Source: JAJDOD01 sp050299835 (lineage in GTDB: Bacteria; Pseudomonadota; Alphaproteobacteria; Rhodobacterales; Rhodobacteraceae). From it: 64,000 nt of DNA. The first letter of the stretch is position 1. Every line of letters begins with the position of its first letter. A program made the translations under genes and the position numbers. The DNA lies in assembly GCA_050299835.1 (NCBI GenBank), contig JBNKWP010000003.1, positions 62,001-126,000 on the forward strand, read 5' to 3'. Of this stretch, positions 17,418 through 26,472 are shown in pieces. Under the pieces are notes generated by a model. The model was not told where the DNA came from. It did no database searches and was given only the letters and a program-made list of their open reading frames with translations.

Positions 17418-18671
17418 ATGAACAGATTTGTTGCAATTGCCGCGGGTGCGCTGATGGCCTCCGCTGCTTCGGCCCAGGAGACCGTCGTCTGGTGGGATTT
17501 CCTCGGCGGCGGCGACGGGGTTCGGATGAAACAGCTCATCAGCGAGTTCAATGCCGAGCATGAGGGCGAGATCGCCATCGACGCCACCACGCTGGAATGG
17601 GGCGTGCCGTTCTACACCAAGGTGCAGACCTCGGTCGCGGTGGGTGAAGCGCCCGACATCATGACTTATCACGCCAGCCGCATTCCGCTGGCGGTCGAAC
17701 AGGGTCTTCTCAGCGAGATCACGCCCGCCGATTGGGAAGCGATGGGTCTGGGTGAGGGCGACTATGCCGATTCTACATGGGACGCGGTGAGCGTCGACGG
17801 TAAGCAATACGCCGTGGCGCTCGATACCCACCCGATCGTGCTTTACTATAACAAGGACGCGCTGGCCGCTGCCGGGCGATTGAACGATGACGGCACCCCG
17901 ATGGGCATGGACAGCCGCGAAGGCTTTACTGAAACGCTGCAGGCGCTGAAGGACAACGGCGTATCCTTCCCCTTGGGTTCGGTAACGGCGGACGGCAACT
18001 TCATGTACCGCACCATATATTCTCTGATGGGTCAGCAGGACGGCGAGCTGATGACCGACGGTGAGTTTCTGGCCGGCGACAATGCTGACAAGCTGGCCAA
18101 CGCTCTGGGCGCACTGGCGGATTGGACCAAAGCCGGCCTGCAATCGACCTATACCGACTATCCGGCGACGGTCGCTCTCTTCACCTCGGGTGAGGCGGCG
18201 ATGATGATCAACGGCGTCTGGGAAGTGCCGACGATGACGGACCTGCACAAGGACGGCAAGCTGTTCGAATGGGGCGCGGTGGAATTGCCGGTGATCTTCG
18301 ATCATCCCTCGACCTATGCCGACAGTCACTCTTTCGCGATCCCGAACGGCAACGACATGAGCCCCGAGAAGCGCGCGGCTGTTCTGGAAGTGATAAGCTG
18401 GATTTCCGAGAACTCGCTCTTCTGGGCGACGGCGGGGCATATCCCGGCCTATGGCCCGGTCACGAAGTCCGCAGAATATGCCGCGATGGAGCCCAACGCG
18501 ACCTATTCGACCCTGACGGCCAACATGATCTTCGACCCCAAGACCTCGCTGGCCGGTGTCGCCGGGCCGATCTTCGATGTCATGTCCACCTATTTCGTGC
18601 CGACACTGAACGGCGAGATGGATCCGGCTGAGGCGGTCGAGGAAATCAAGCTGGAACTGAACGACCTCTGA
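17418..18671 (+). CDS. CUT1-type sugar ABC transporter, binding protein
   Basis: 417 residues from an ATG after GGGAGGAATATAG. A short signal peptide (MNRFVAIAAGALMASAASAQ) precedes a family-1 extracellular binding protein. It begins ETVVWWDFLGGGDGVRMKQL and has APDIMTYHASRIPLAVEQ and an EAAMMINGVWEVP block in the hinge region. Such proteins bind oligosaccharides. Next to the GH51 enzyme, the likely ligand is an arabino-oligosaccharide or arabinoside. A perfect hairpin follows the stop. Confidence 0.92.
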   Translation: MNRFVAIAAGALMASAASAQETVVWWDFLGGGDGVRMKQLISEFNAEHEGEIAIDATTLEWGVPFYTKVQTSVAVGEAPDIMTYHASRIPLAVEQGLLSEITPADWEAMGLGEGDYADSTWDAVSVDGKQYAVALDTHPIVLYYNKDALAAAGRLNDDGTPMGMDSREGFTETLQALKDNGVSFPLGSVTADGNFMYRTIYSLMGQQDGELMTDGEFLAGDNADKLANALGALADWTKAGLQSTYTDYPATVALFTSGEAAMMINGVWEVPTMTDLHKDGKLFEWGAVELPVIFDHPSTYADSHSFAIPNGNDMSPEKRAAVLEVISWISENSLFWATAGHIPAYGPVTKSAEYAAMEPNATYSTLTANMIFDPKTSLAGVAGPIFDVMSTYFVPTLNGEMDPAEAVEEIKLELNDL

Positions 18672-18683
18672 CACTCCCGGGAG

Positions 18684-18707
18684 GGGGCGCCGGACGATTG
18701 GCGCCCC
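18684..18707 (+). terminator. Intercistronic hairpin after the arabinoside binding protein
   Basis: GGGGCGCC (18684-18691) pairs perfectly with GGCGCCCC (18700-18707) across an eight-base loop. TTCTATATTC follows, a weak T-rich tail. It lies 12 bases after the stop and probably limits read-through to the permease genes. Confidence 0.7.
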
Positions 18708-18733
18708 TTCTATATTCTGACCAAGGCAGTCCG

Positions 18734-19615
18734 ATGATCCGCGACGCAAGAAAGGAATGGCTGATCGCCCTTGCGCTGATCGCGCCGTTTCTTGCGGTTT
18801 ACGGTCTGATCTTCGTCTATCCCACCATCAACATGTTCCTGCTGTCCTTCACGGACGCGCCACTGATCGGAGACGGGGACTATGTGGGGCTTGAAAATTA
18901 CACCCGGCTTCTGCGCGACCGGCGGTTCGACACGGCGATGTGGAATACGGCGTGGTTCGTCGTGTTGTCAGTCATACCGGGCACCATCGTCGCGCTTCTG
19001 ATCGCGCTGGCAGTCAGCCGATTGTCCGGGCGGATGCAGTCGGCGGTGCTGGCGCTGTTCTTCCTGCCCTATATCCTGCCGGTATCTGTCATCTACCTGA
19101 TCTGGGACTGGACGCTGAACTTCCAGTTCGGCATCGCGATGCACATCTTCGACGCGCTCGGGATGGACCGCATCCCGGTTTTCAAATCCTCGACCTGGTT
19201 CATTCCCGCTGTCGCGCTGATCACCGTCTGGTGGACTTGCGGATTCAACGTGCTTCTCTTCCTTGCCGGTCTCCGCGCGATTCCGCAGGAGATTTACGAA
19301 GCCGCCGCGCTCGATAACGCCGGGCGGTGGCGGACCTTTGCGAAGGTGACCTGGCCGCTGCTCTGGCCGATCACGGCGCTGAATTTCACCATCCAGCTGA
19401 TCCTTCAGATGAAGATCTTCGACCAGGTCTATTTGTTCAGCCAGGGCGGCAGACCGAACGACAACCTGGTCATGGTCTACTACATCTTCCAGCGTGCCTT
19501 CGTGAACAACCACGGCGGACGGGCGGCGGCGGTGGCGGTGGTGTTGTTCCTGATCGTGATCGTCGTGTCGGTGTTGAACTTCCAGATGATGCGCCTTGCA
19601 GAGCGGAAGCAATGA
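18734..19615 (+). CDS. CUT1-type sugar ABC transporter, permease 1
   Basis: 293 residues from the ATG at 18734. It has six predicted membrane spans and the MalF/UgpA-type EAA loop EIYEAAALDNAGRWRTFAKV before the last spans, which contacts the ATPase. The first span is LIALALIAPFLAVYGLIFVY. Its stop overlaps the second permease start (ATGA). Confidence 0.93.
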   Translation: MIRDARKEWLIALALIAPFLAVYGLIFVYPTINMFLLSFTDAPLIGDGDYVGLENYTRLLRDRRFDTAMWNTAWFVVLSVIPGTIVALLIALAVSRLSGRMQSAVLALFFLPYILPVSVIYLIWDWTLNFQFGIAMHIFDALGMDRIPVFKSSTWFIPAVALITVWWTCGFNVLLFLAGLRAIPQEIYEAAALDNAGRWRTFAKVTWPLLWPITALNFTIQLILQMKIFDQVYLFSQGGRPNDNLVMVYYIFQRAFVNNHGGRAAAVAVVLFLIVIVVSVLNFQMMRLAERKQ

Positions 19616-20454
19616 CGCCGGAGACGACCAGACGCCTGAATGTCGCCGGCGCGGTGATTACCGTGCTGACGGCAATCTGCGCGGTGCTCTGGGCCTTCCC
19701 GCTTTATTGGGGCATCGTCTCGTCGATCAAGCCCGAGGACGAGGTGGTGCGGCCTTACATCGAACTTTGGCCGGACACGCTGACCTTTGAGCATTACGTC
19801 CATGCGCTGACCGCCACGCATATTGGGCGCTGGTATGTGAACTCCGTCGTCAGTGCGGTGGGGACGACGATTATCACCATCGTGACCAGCCTGCTTTGCG
19901 GCTATGCGCTGAGCCAGTTGCGGTTCCCGCTGAGGAAGCCGCTTTATTGGCTGATCCTGGCGAGTTTCATGGTTCCGACGCAGACGCTGATCATCAACCA
20001 TTTCGTGCTGATGGCGAATATGGGGCTGTTGAACTCCTGGGCGGGGATCATCCTGCCGCAGTTGATCCATCCGGTGATCATCATCATCTACAAGCAGTTC
20101 TTCGACCAGGTGCCGAGCGAGTTCCGCGAGGCGGCGGTGATGGACAACGCATCGGAATGGCAGATCCTGCTGAAGGTCTTCGTGCCGATGAACTGGGGGG
20201 TCACGACCGCTCTGTCGATCGTGGTCTTCATCTGGTCGTGGAACGCCTTCCTCTGGCCGTTCCTTGCCGCGACCAAGACGGAATGGATGACGATTACGGT
20301 CGGCATCACGCAGGTCAACGACGCGTTCGGCATCTACTACGCCCGCGAGTTGTCGCTGGCGGTGCTGGCGGGTCTTCCGGTGGCGCTGGCCTATCTGCTG
20401 TTCCAGCGCCGGGTGACGCAGGCGATCACGCTTTCGGCGGGGATCAAAGGGTAG
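19612..20454 (+). CDS. CUT1-type sugar ABC transporter, permease 2
   Basis: 280 residues from an ATG overlapping the previous stop. It is a MalG/UgpE-type protein with six spans and EAA loop EFREAAVMDNASEWQILLKV, followed by FIWSWNAFLWPFL. It pairs with permease 1 in the membrane. Three bases separate its stop from the GFA gene. Confidence 0.93.
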   Translation: MTPETTRRLNVAGAVITVLTAICAVLWAFPLYWGIVSSIKPEDEVVRPYIELWPDTLTFEHYVHALTATHIGRWYVNSVVSAVGTTIITIVTSLLCGYALSQLRFPLRKPLYWLILASFMVPTQTLIINHFVLMANMGLLNSWAGIILPQLIHPVIIIIYKQFFDQVPSEFREAAVMDNASEWQILLKVFVPMNWGVTTALSIVVFIWSWNAFLWPFLAATKTEWMTITVGITQVNDAFGIYYARELSLAVLAGLPVALAYLLFQRRVTQAITLSAGIKG

Positions 20455-20457
20455 GCA

Positions 20458-20892
20458 ATGCGGATCGACGGTTTCTGTCACTGTGGTGAGATCACCTTCC
20501 GGGCGGAGGCCGATCCGGAGAATGCCCGCATCTGTCACTGCGGCGATTGCCAGACTCTGTCGGGGAGTGCCTTCCGCACCGTTATTCCTGTGGCGGAGGC
20601 CGATTTCGAGCTTCTGAGCCGGACGCCCAAGGTATACGTCAAGACCGCCGACAGCGGGAACCGGCGGGTTCAGACATTTTGCGCGACTTGCGGCTCGCCG
20701 ATCTATGCTACTTCGGAAGGGGGAGAGACGCGCAGCTTCGGTATCCGCCTTGGCGCTGTGCGCCAAAGGGACGCATTCATGCCTCGGCGGCAATACTGGG
20801 CCGCATCCGCGCTTGGCTGGCTGCACCGTCTTGGCGACATCGAGAAAATCGACGGGAACAACAGGCCGACAAAGGAAAGAAACCATGGCTGA
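20458..20892 (+). CDS. GFA-family zinc protein (Mss4-like fold)
   Basis: 144 residues. Zinc-binding cysteines appear as CHCGEITF near residue 7, ICHCGDCQTLSGSAFR near 23-38, and FCATCGSPIY near 65, the pattern of the GFA/CENP-V family. The family name comes from a claimed glutathione-dependent formaldehyde-activating enzyme; most members have no proven reaction. It lies between permease 2 and the ATPase of the same transporter, overlapping the ATPase start by 8 bases, so it is co-translated with the arabinoside importer. Why is unknown. Confidence 0.88.
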   Translation: MRIDGFCHCGEITFRAEADPENARICHCGDCQTLSGSAFRTVIPVAEADFELLSRTPKVYVKTADSGNRRVQTFCATCGSPIYATSEGGETRSFGIRLGAVRQRDAFMPRRQYWAASALGWLHRLGDIEKIDGNNRPTKERNHG

Positions 20893-21958
20893 CATCGTTC
20901 TCGACCACGTCTCGAAGAGCTTCGGCAAGGTGAAGGTGATCGACGATCTGTCGCTTTCGGTGAAGTCGGGCGAGTTCGTCGTGTTTCTCGGTCCCTCCGG
21001 GTCCGGCAAGTCCACGCTTCTGCGGATGATCGCAGGGCTGGAGACGATAGACAGCGGGCGGTTGGAGATCGGCGGACGGGAGAGCCAGAATCTGGCCCCC
21101 GGTCAGCGCGACGTGGCGATGGTGTTCCAGAACTATGCGCTTTACCCGCATATGACGGTGCGCGAGAACATGGCCTTCGGGCTGAAGAATGTGGGCATGG
21201 GCGCGGAGGAGGTCACGCGTCGCGTGGACGAGGCCGCGCGGATGCTGGAGATGGAAGCTCTGCTGGACCGCCGCCCGTCGCAGTTGTCCGGCGGGCAGCG
21301 GCAACGGGTTGCCATCGGCCGCGCCATCGTCAAGGAGCCTGCCGCCTATCTTTTCGACGAGCCGCTGTCCAACCTCGACGCGGCGCTTCGCGTGCGCACG
21401 CGGGTCGAACTGGCCGAGTTGCACCAGCGGATCGGCACCACGATGATCTATGTCACCCATGACCAGACCGAGGCGATGACGATGGCGGACCGTATCGTCA
21501 TTCTCAACAATTGCAGGATCGAGCAGGTCGGGACGCCGATGGAGGTTTATACCAATCCCGCAACGCGGTTCGTTGCCGGGTTCATCGGCAGTCCGGCGAT
21601 GAATTTCGTCAAGGTGGAGCTATCGGGCGCCGGGGAACGCACCATCGCCAAACTTGCGGATGGTGCAGAGGTTGCCATCGACATCGCGGTTCCGGAGAGT
21701 ACAGGATACGAACTGGGCATACGGCCCGAGGCCATTCAGATCGTCGAGAGCGGCGGCACCACCTCTGGCAAGGTGGCCGTGGTCGAACATCTTGGAGACC
21801 GGACGCTGGTCTATCTGCATCTGGCGGACGGGACCCAGATCATCGCCGAAGACATTGGCCGGTCGGAGGTGAAACCTGGTGACAGGATCAACCTGGCGTT
21901 CGACAGTTCACAGCTTCATCTGTTCACCGCAGACGGCAAGGCGCATCACGCAGGGTAG
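20885..21958 (+). CDS. CUT1-type sugar ABC transporter, ATPase (MalK/UgpC-like)
   Basis: 357 residues from the ATG at 20885; longer upstream versions would run through the GFA gene. Walker A is GPSGSGKST, signature LSGGQRQRVAIGRAI, Walker B YLFDEPLSNLDAALR, with the switch histidine in VTHDQTEAMT. The C-terminal ~120 residues are the MalK-type TOBE/regulatory domain (VAGFIGSPAMNFVKV; ELGIRPEAIQIV). It completes the arabinoside importer. MalK-type ATPases in this group are sometimes shared among several CUT1 importers. Confidence 0.94.
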   Translation: MADIVLDHVSKSFGKVKVIDDLSLSVKSGEFVVFLGPSGSGKSTLLRMIAGLETIDSGRLEIGGRESQNLAPGQRDVAMVFQNYALYPHMTVRENMAFGLKNVGMGAEEVTRRVDEAARMLEMEALLDRRPSQLSGGQRQRVAIGRAIVKEPAAYLFDEPLSNLDAALRVRTRVELAELHQRIGTTMIYVTHDQTEAMTMADRIVILNNCRIEQVGTPMEVYTNPATRFVAGFIGSPAMNFVKVELSGAGERTIAKLADGAEVAIDIAVPESTGYELGIRPEAIQIVESGGTTSGKVAVVEHLGDRTLVYLHLADGTQIIAEDIGRSEVKPGDRINLAFDSSQLHLFTADGKAHHAG

Positions 21959-22098
21959 CCTGCGAGCTCTCCGCCCCTTGGTCAATCCTGCGGGTGCCGG
22001 CTGGCCCCGCGGCTTGGGCAAGGCTGTGTTCAACATCCGGCTCACCATACCGTCCGGTGGGCAGGAGTCGAATTGAGCGATTGAATGCGGGACCCGGT

Positions 22099-23478
22099 CT
22101 AGGCCCCGGTTATCACGAATGGGACAGGCTCTGCCGCTTCCGGCGTACCCTTGAAGGACAGACGGTACAGGCCGGGGGTGTTGGGCTCTTCTAGCCGGAG
22201 GCGGAGGCTTGAGACCGGCAGGGATGCGAGTTGCACGTCCTTTTCGTACACCGTCTCGGCGTTGCCTGCCTCATCGAGCTTTTCAATCGTCAGCTTCCCC
22301 GACAGGTCATTGACAACGCCACTGTCTTCGTAGGGATCGACAACGGTGAGAATAAGTTCGGGGCGCTCGTCGCGTTCGTAGACCGGCTTGTCGAGAGAGA
22401 CCTCCAGATAGATGTCGTCGAACAGGGCGTCTTCCTCCAGCCGCTCGAACGGATGGCCGATATCGCTGCCGAAGAGCCTGTGCAGGACCTTTCGGAATGG
22501 CTGGCCCTTGAAGACGGTTTCGTGCTTGTTGACCGCCACATGCCGGAAGCCCCGCGTGGGGAGTGCGCTGAACAAGGGCACGGTGCCGTCGCCTGCGGCT
22601 TCAGTGCGCGTGAGCACGGATCGGCCATGATCGACCGGCTGACCCACGCGGTGGAAGACATTGACGCGCGTTGCCGTTTGGTGACCGGAGCCCCCGAAAT
22701 AGAAATATGGCACATGATCGGGCTGCCGCGCCGCGCCCAACACGTCGTGCAGGGCCTTTGCCCGGGCGACAAGAGCGGGTTTCAATCCCAGTTGAACGGC
22801 CACAGCCGGATCGTAAGGGTCCATTGCGGTAATGGTGTTGCCTTCGATGTTCCAGATCGCCTCTTCGCCCGGAGCAGGGATCAGTTGATAGCCAGACGGG
22901 AATTTTTCGTTCTGCGCGAGCTTTTTGAAGTCACGTTTTGAAATGCCGGATGCGCTGTCGAGGCCGAATATCCGGCCCAGCGCCAGAGGCGCACCCATAT
23001 GGGGTGTGCCGAAGGTGGCAAGGAACCGGATTTTCGGGAACCAAGGAGCGTTGTCGTAGTCACCGCTCTCAAGCAGCAGCCGCGAGATCAGGCCACCCAT
23101 GGAATGAGCGAGCAGATAGATGTTTTCCGCGCCCGCTTCGTGCTGTCGTGCGATCTCGGCGGCAAGCAGTTTGGCGGTGTCGAAGTTGTCGCGGCGCCAG
23201 TCGTAGCCGAAATTGACTTGCCTGCGTTCGTCGCCGCCTGTCGAATATCCGAGCGTGCGCATGTGCCGGTCGAGCAGCCGATAAAAGTTGAAGCACAGCA
23301 CATTGTCGATCGGCTCGCCGACGATCAGGTCGTCGCGCTGCATTTCCTCGATACGGTGATAGCCGGTGACGGTTTCCGCCGGGGTGGGCGGCCAGACCTC
23401 TTCGCCCTCTCGCCCCGTCGCGTCGGGGATGTAGAGCCTGGTTCCCATGATGCCGGGTATGATGATCGCGACGTCCAT
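22099..23478 (-). CDS. LCAT-like alpha/beta-hydrolase (lipase/acyltransferase) with C-terminal sandwich
   Basis: 459 residues, last gene of a four-gene minus-strand operon. An oxyanion-hole PGIMGTRL is at residues 8-15. The nucleophile S126 lies in YLLAHSMGGLISRLLL, with acid and base candidates in AAGDGTVPLFSAL and NKHETVF. This matches the LCAT/PGAP1-like branch that acts on lipids or other esters. The last ~110 residues, beginning DDIYLEVSLDKPVYERDERP, look like an Ig-like beta-sandwich. There is no signal peptide, so it would meet inner-leaflet lipids of its own cell unless released. Encoded divergently from an EAD/STAND operon, it is a plausible membrane-damaging effector; that role is inference. 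Confidence 0.85.
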   Translation of the reverse strand: MDVAIIIPGIMGTRLYIPDATGREGEEVWPPTPAETVTGYHRIEEMQRDDLIVGEPIDNVLCFNFYRLLDRHMRTLGYSTGGDERRQVNFGYDWRRDNFDTAKLLAAEIARQHEAGAENIYLLAHSMGGLISRLLLESGDYDNAPWFPKIRFLATFGTPHMGAPLALGRIFGLDSASGISKRDFKKLAQNEKFPSGYQLIPAPGEEAIWNIEGNTITAMDPYDPAVAVQLGLKPALVARAKALHDVLGAARQPDHVPYFYFGGSGHQTATRVNVFHRVGQPVDHGRSVLTRTEAAGDGTVPLFSALPTRGFRHVAVNKHETVFKGQPFRKVLHRLFGSDIGHPFERLEEDALFDDIYLEVSLDKPVYERDERPELILTVVDPYEDSGVVNDLSGKLTIEKLDEAGNAETVYEKDVQLASLPVSSLRLRLEEPNTPGLYRLSFKGTPEAAEPVPFVITGA

Positions 23479-23490
23479 GTTTGCTCCTCC

Positions 23491-24453
23491 CTACTTCGCA
23501 GTTCGATTTGCGGCGGATGATACAACGCTCAAAAGCGCCTCACTGTCCCAGTGCCGCCTTGCGCCGCTTTGGCAGATCCGGCCTGACGGGTCGGTCAGCA
23601 GCCATTCGAGCCGGTGCGCATTCACCGTGCCAGGGCTGTACCCGACACCAAGGTTGAGTGCCTTGTGCATCTCCGCCATGCCTTCGGGGATGCGCAGCAG
23701 CCTGCACCCGTCGCCAAACGGCACGCTCCGATCCTGACCGTAGCGCAAGAGCCGGTCGGGAAGATCGTAGGCGGGATCATAGCTGATGCCGAAGGCACGA
23801 AACCGGGTCAGCCCACGGGACTGCGCCGCTGCGTATGTCGCGCCCAGCAGGCTGACGGTTTGCGAGCATTTCAAAGGGTTGCCGCATCTGGTGTAGAAGA
23901 ATGCGATCAGGCAATGAAAGCCTTCGGTCAGTGCGCCGAAAGACGTCATCCGGCCGTCCTGATCCTGTACGCCCAGATCTGCCAGAGTCTTCAGACTGTC
24001 AGGCGCCACGCCGATTTCCACCTCGGCGGAGGCACAGCAGGGCTTCACGGACATGAGGTCTTCACGCGCGGCTTTCAGGATGGCCTTCGCACTGCGGCCT
24101 TGGCCGGGCCGCGGAGGATAGCTGTCCAGATCGACGATCCGGTCCTGCAGACCGAGGCGCAATTCGGCATCGGCCAGAAGGTCGGCTGCGCCGGACGGGT
24201 GCCGGGTCAGGCAGGTAAGCGCCGTTGCCGCGGCTGCCAGGGCATAGGGGGTGTGCGCCACGCGAATTTCTTCGAGGATATAGGGCAGAAGCACCTGATC
24301 CGCCCCGCTCCGCGCGCATTCGAGCAACTTGAATGACCGCGCCTGAATTGCCTCGCTTTGGGCAAGGTGCCTGTAGCGCTCCGCCCCCTCGTCCAGCAAG
24401 TCGGCAACGCGGCCTGCATCCAACGGGGCCGTGGGCACACAATCACTGGGCAT
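23491..24453 (-). CDS. SCO1-like thioredoxin-fold protein with helical N-terminus
   Basis: 320 residues from the ATG at 24453; an in-frame ATG at 24477 would add eight residues but has no visible ribosome site. The first ~135 residues are helical and HEAT-like. Residues ~145-320 form a thioredoxin/SCO fold with FFYTRCGNPLKC giving C190 and C196, ISYDPAYDLPDRLLRYG, and H280 in VNAHRLEWLLTDPSG. SCO proteins bind copper through two cysteines and a later histidine; here the cysteine spacing is CX5C rather than CX3C. A tyrosinase, a two-copper enzyme, is encoded two genes upstream in the same operon. A copper-delivery or redox role is therefore a good inference. Confidence 0.75.
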   Translation of the reverse strand: MPSDCVPTAPLDAGRVADLLDEGAERYRHLAQSEAIQARSFKLLECARSGADQVLLPYILEEIRVAHTPYALAAAATALTCLTRHPSGAADLLADAELRLGLQDRIVDLDSYPPRPGQGRSAKAILKAAREDLMSVKPCCASAEVEIGVAPDSLKTLADLGVQDQDGRMTSFGALTEGFHCLIAFFYTRCGNPLKCSQTVSLLGATYAAAQSRGLTRFRAFGISYDPAYDLPDRLLRYGQDRSVPFGDGCRLLRIPEGMAEMHKALNLGVGYSPGTVNAHRLEWLLTDPSGRICQSGARRHWDSEALLSVVSSAANRTAK

Positions 24454-25159
24454 TCCGGCCCCGCCGCAGAACGCCATTCAGCGTCGCGCGGATCTCGGGG
24501 AAATCGTCGGTATCCTCCAACATCCGGCGTGCCTGGGCTTCGAACGCATCGGGGGACAGCGCGCGCAAGGCGACGGCGCTTGCCTTGCGCACCTCGCGCG
24601 CCTCGCCCTTGTTGCCCAGCAACCGGCCCAGTTCTTCGGCGGCTTCCGGAACCGTTCCCAGAATTCGGATGGCTTGCGCACGCTCCCCGGAATCCTCGCT
24701 GGTCTGCAACACCTGTCGCGCCAGATCGACGGCGGCGCCGTGATCGTCGCGTGCCAGCAACGACAGGGCGATGGTCACGGGAACCGCGCCTGATTGCGGA
24801 TCGGTGATCGCGGCCTGCAGCACCTGCCGCGCCACGTCATCCTGTTCGGAGACAAGAATTTCCAATGCGTCCCGGCGCAGTTCCGGATCTGCCGATGAAT
24901 TCACGGCAATCTGCTGGAGGGCGGCGTGAAACGCGGCGGTGTGTTCGGCAAAGTTGACCACATCGAAACTTGCCGCGCGCAGTACATCGAGAGCGGCGGC
25001 CCTGGTCTCCGTGTCGGAATCCGGCGACTGGAGCGCCGCGAGGGCGGTTCCTGCCTCGCTATGCGGCGGAGATGTGGGGCGGCCTGCGCTTTCCAGCGCG
25101 TTTTCCTGCTGCTGTTCCAGCCGAAGTTCAACCTGCTTGCGATAGTCAGAGGCCTTCAT
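24443..25159 (-). CDS. HEAT-like alpha-helical repeat protein
   Basis: 238 residues. After a glutamine-rich N-terminus (RKQVELRLEQQQENALE) the chain is a run of helical pairs such as ELRRDALEILVSEQDD, ERAQAIRILGTVPEAAEELG and EVRKASAVALRALSPDA, typical of HEAT scaffolds. It has no catalytic motif or signal peptide. The ATG overlaps the tyrosinase stop (ATGA) and its end overlaps the SCO-like gene, so all are coupled. The helical N-terminus of the SCO-like protein resembles it, which suggests a shared docking surface. Confidence 0.75.
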   Translation of the reverse strand: MKASDYRKQVELRLEQQQENALESAGRPTSPPHSEAGTALAALQSPDSDTETRAAALDVLRAASFDVVNFAEHTAAFHAALQQIAVNSSADPELRRDALEILVSEQDDVARQVLQAAITDPQSGAVPVTIALSLLARDDHGAAVDLARQVLQTSEDSGERAQAIRILGTVPEAAEELGRLLGNKGEAREVRKASAVALRALSPDAFEAQARRMLEDTDDFPEIRATLNGVLRRGRNAQ

Positions 25160-26472
25160 ACCGTCCCCTCCTCATCTTCGAGCTCGAATGGCACATCGTC
25201 ATAACTGAACCCCAGGTTTTCGTTTTGATGAACACCCTGGAAATCGACCATATCACGAATTCGCGGTGTGCCGCCGGGAAGGTTTGTCACCGGCGAGGGC
25301 GGCAGGGGCGGACGCGGCGGCGGGAAGCCGGGCCGCGGGGGCGCTGTTTCCTGGTTCCAAGGCCACATCGAGTCGTCGGGGTTATGACCGATATTGCCCG
25401 GCACCCGTGTTGATCCGCTGACGGAGTAGCTGGTCTGCTCATCGGGGTCGGTACGCGCGTTGAACCATTGCCAGAACGCCCACAGGCGATCGACATTGGC
25501 ATGAAGCAGGAAAAACAGCGGGTCCTTGGCGGCGGTCGGCACGCTGCTGATCGGGCCGAAGAAACTGACATGTGCGGTGCCGTGGGGGGCGCCCTCCATT
25601 CCACGGAACCGCGCATATTCGTGCAGCGGCCCACCAAGGGCCAGTGTGTCGGATTGCGAAATCACCCAGCGGACAGGATTGCCGAACTGGTCGGAGATCA
25701 TCTGGGGAGGCGCATTGTTGATGTTCCACCTTGGCCGCCGCTCGATCGGGTCGGAGACATCGGTGCGCCAGAATTCGAGCGGATGTCCCGGCGGAAACTG
25801 GATTTCGTCACCCAGCGCCGGGTTCGGGTCGGGCATACCCAGAAACTCGGGCGCAAAAAGCGCGGGCGCGGGTTCGTCAAATCGCCAATAGGGCAGCGCA
25901 ACGGAAGAATCGATCTCCTGCAGCGAACGCTCAAGATCGAGGAGATAGGCCCGGTGCCAGGGCAGAAATCCGGCAAATCCGTGGGCTTCGGGTTCGGAAG
26001 CACGCACATGCATATCGCGAAATCCCCGGAACGGACCCGCACCCGCGTCATTGAGGCTTGCCATCGCCAGCAGGAAGCGATCGCGCTCATCCGGCGTCAG
26101 GGTCACCGCGTTCTTGCGCACGCGCACCATGCAGGGACGCCGGCCGATTTCACTGCCGGTGTCATCAAATGCACCGATGGCCGCATCGCCATAAGCCACG
26201 CTGGGTTCGCCGAATTCACCGGCCACCCAGATCTCTGCGGGAGTGCCGTCGGATTGCAAATCGAGCGTGAGTTCATCGCTGCCACTGTCGCTTTTTTCAA
26301 GGTCGAAATTCAGTTTGCCGCCGCCATCATTACCGGCATTTCGCAACGTCACGGAATGGGTGGGTTGCGCCGTATCGGCATTCTCCAGACGAATGTTCAC
26401 CGGGATCGGTGCCCACCCAAAAAAGCAGCGATCATCCCCGTCAATATTGGGCATATCAAATATCAAATTCAC
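25156..26472 (-). CDS. Tyrosinase-family dicopper protein with N-terminal beta domain
   Basis: 438 residues from a GTG start chosen because AAGGAGGAG lies six bases before it; upstream codons are Arg/Gly-rich and read through this site. Residues 1-115 are a beta-rich domain of unknown type. The copper A histidines are H155 (RDMHV), H164 (EAHGF) and H173 (PWHRAYLLDLE). Copper B is H297 and H301 in APHGTAHVSFF and H324 in DPLFFLLHANVDRLW. All six are present, so it should oxidise phenols or catechols to quinones. A proline-rich linker (about 379-395) precedes a short acidic tail. No Sec or Tat signal is visible, so it is probably cytoplasmic, which is unusual for a melanin enzyme. Confidence 0.9.
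   Translation of the reverse strand: MNLIFDMPNIDGDDRCFFGWAPIPVNIRLENADTAQPTHSVTLRNAGNDGGGKLNFDLEKSDSGSDELTLDLQSDGTPAEIWVAGEFGEPSVAYGDAAIGAFDDTGSEIGRRPCMVRVRKNAVTLTPDERDRFLLAMASLNDAGAGPFRGFRDMHVRASEPEAHGFAGFLPWHRAYLLDLERSLQEIDSSVALPYWRFDEPAPALFAPEFLGMPDPNPALGDEIQFPPGHPLEFWRTDVSDPIERRPRWNINNAPPQMISDQFGNPVRWVISQSDTLALGGPLHEYARFRGMEGAPHGTAHVSFFGPISSVPTAAKDPLFFLLHANVDRLWAFWQWFNARTDPDEQTSYSVSGSTRVPGNIGHNPDDSMWPWNQETAPPRPGFPPPRPPLPPSPVTNLPGGTPRIRDMVDFQGVHQNENLGFSYDDVPFELEDEEGTV

Noticed and set aside
19480..21015. 511-codon open frame on the minus strand
   Set aside because: Crosses three well-supported plus-strand genes and shows no domain.
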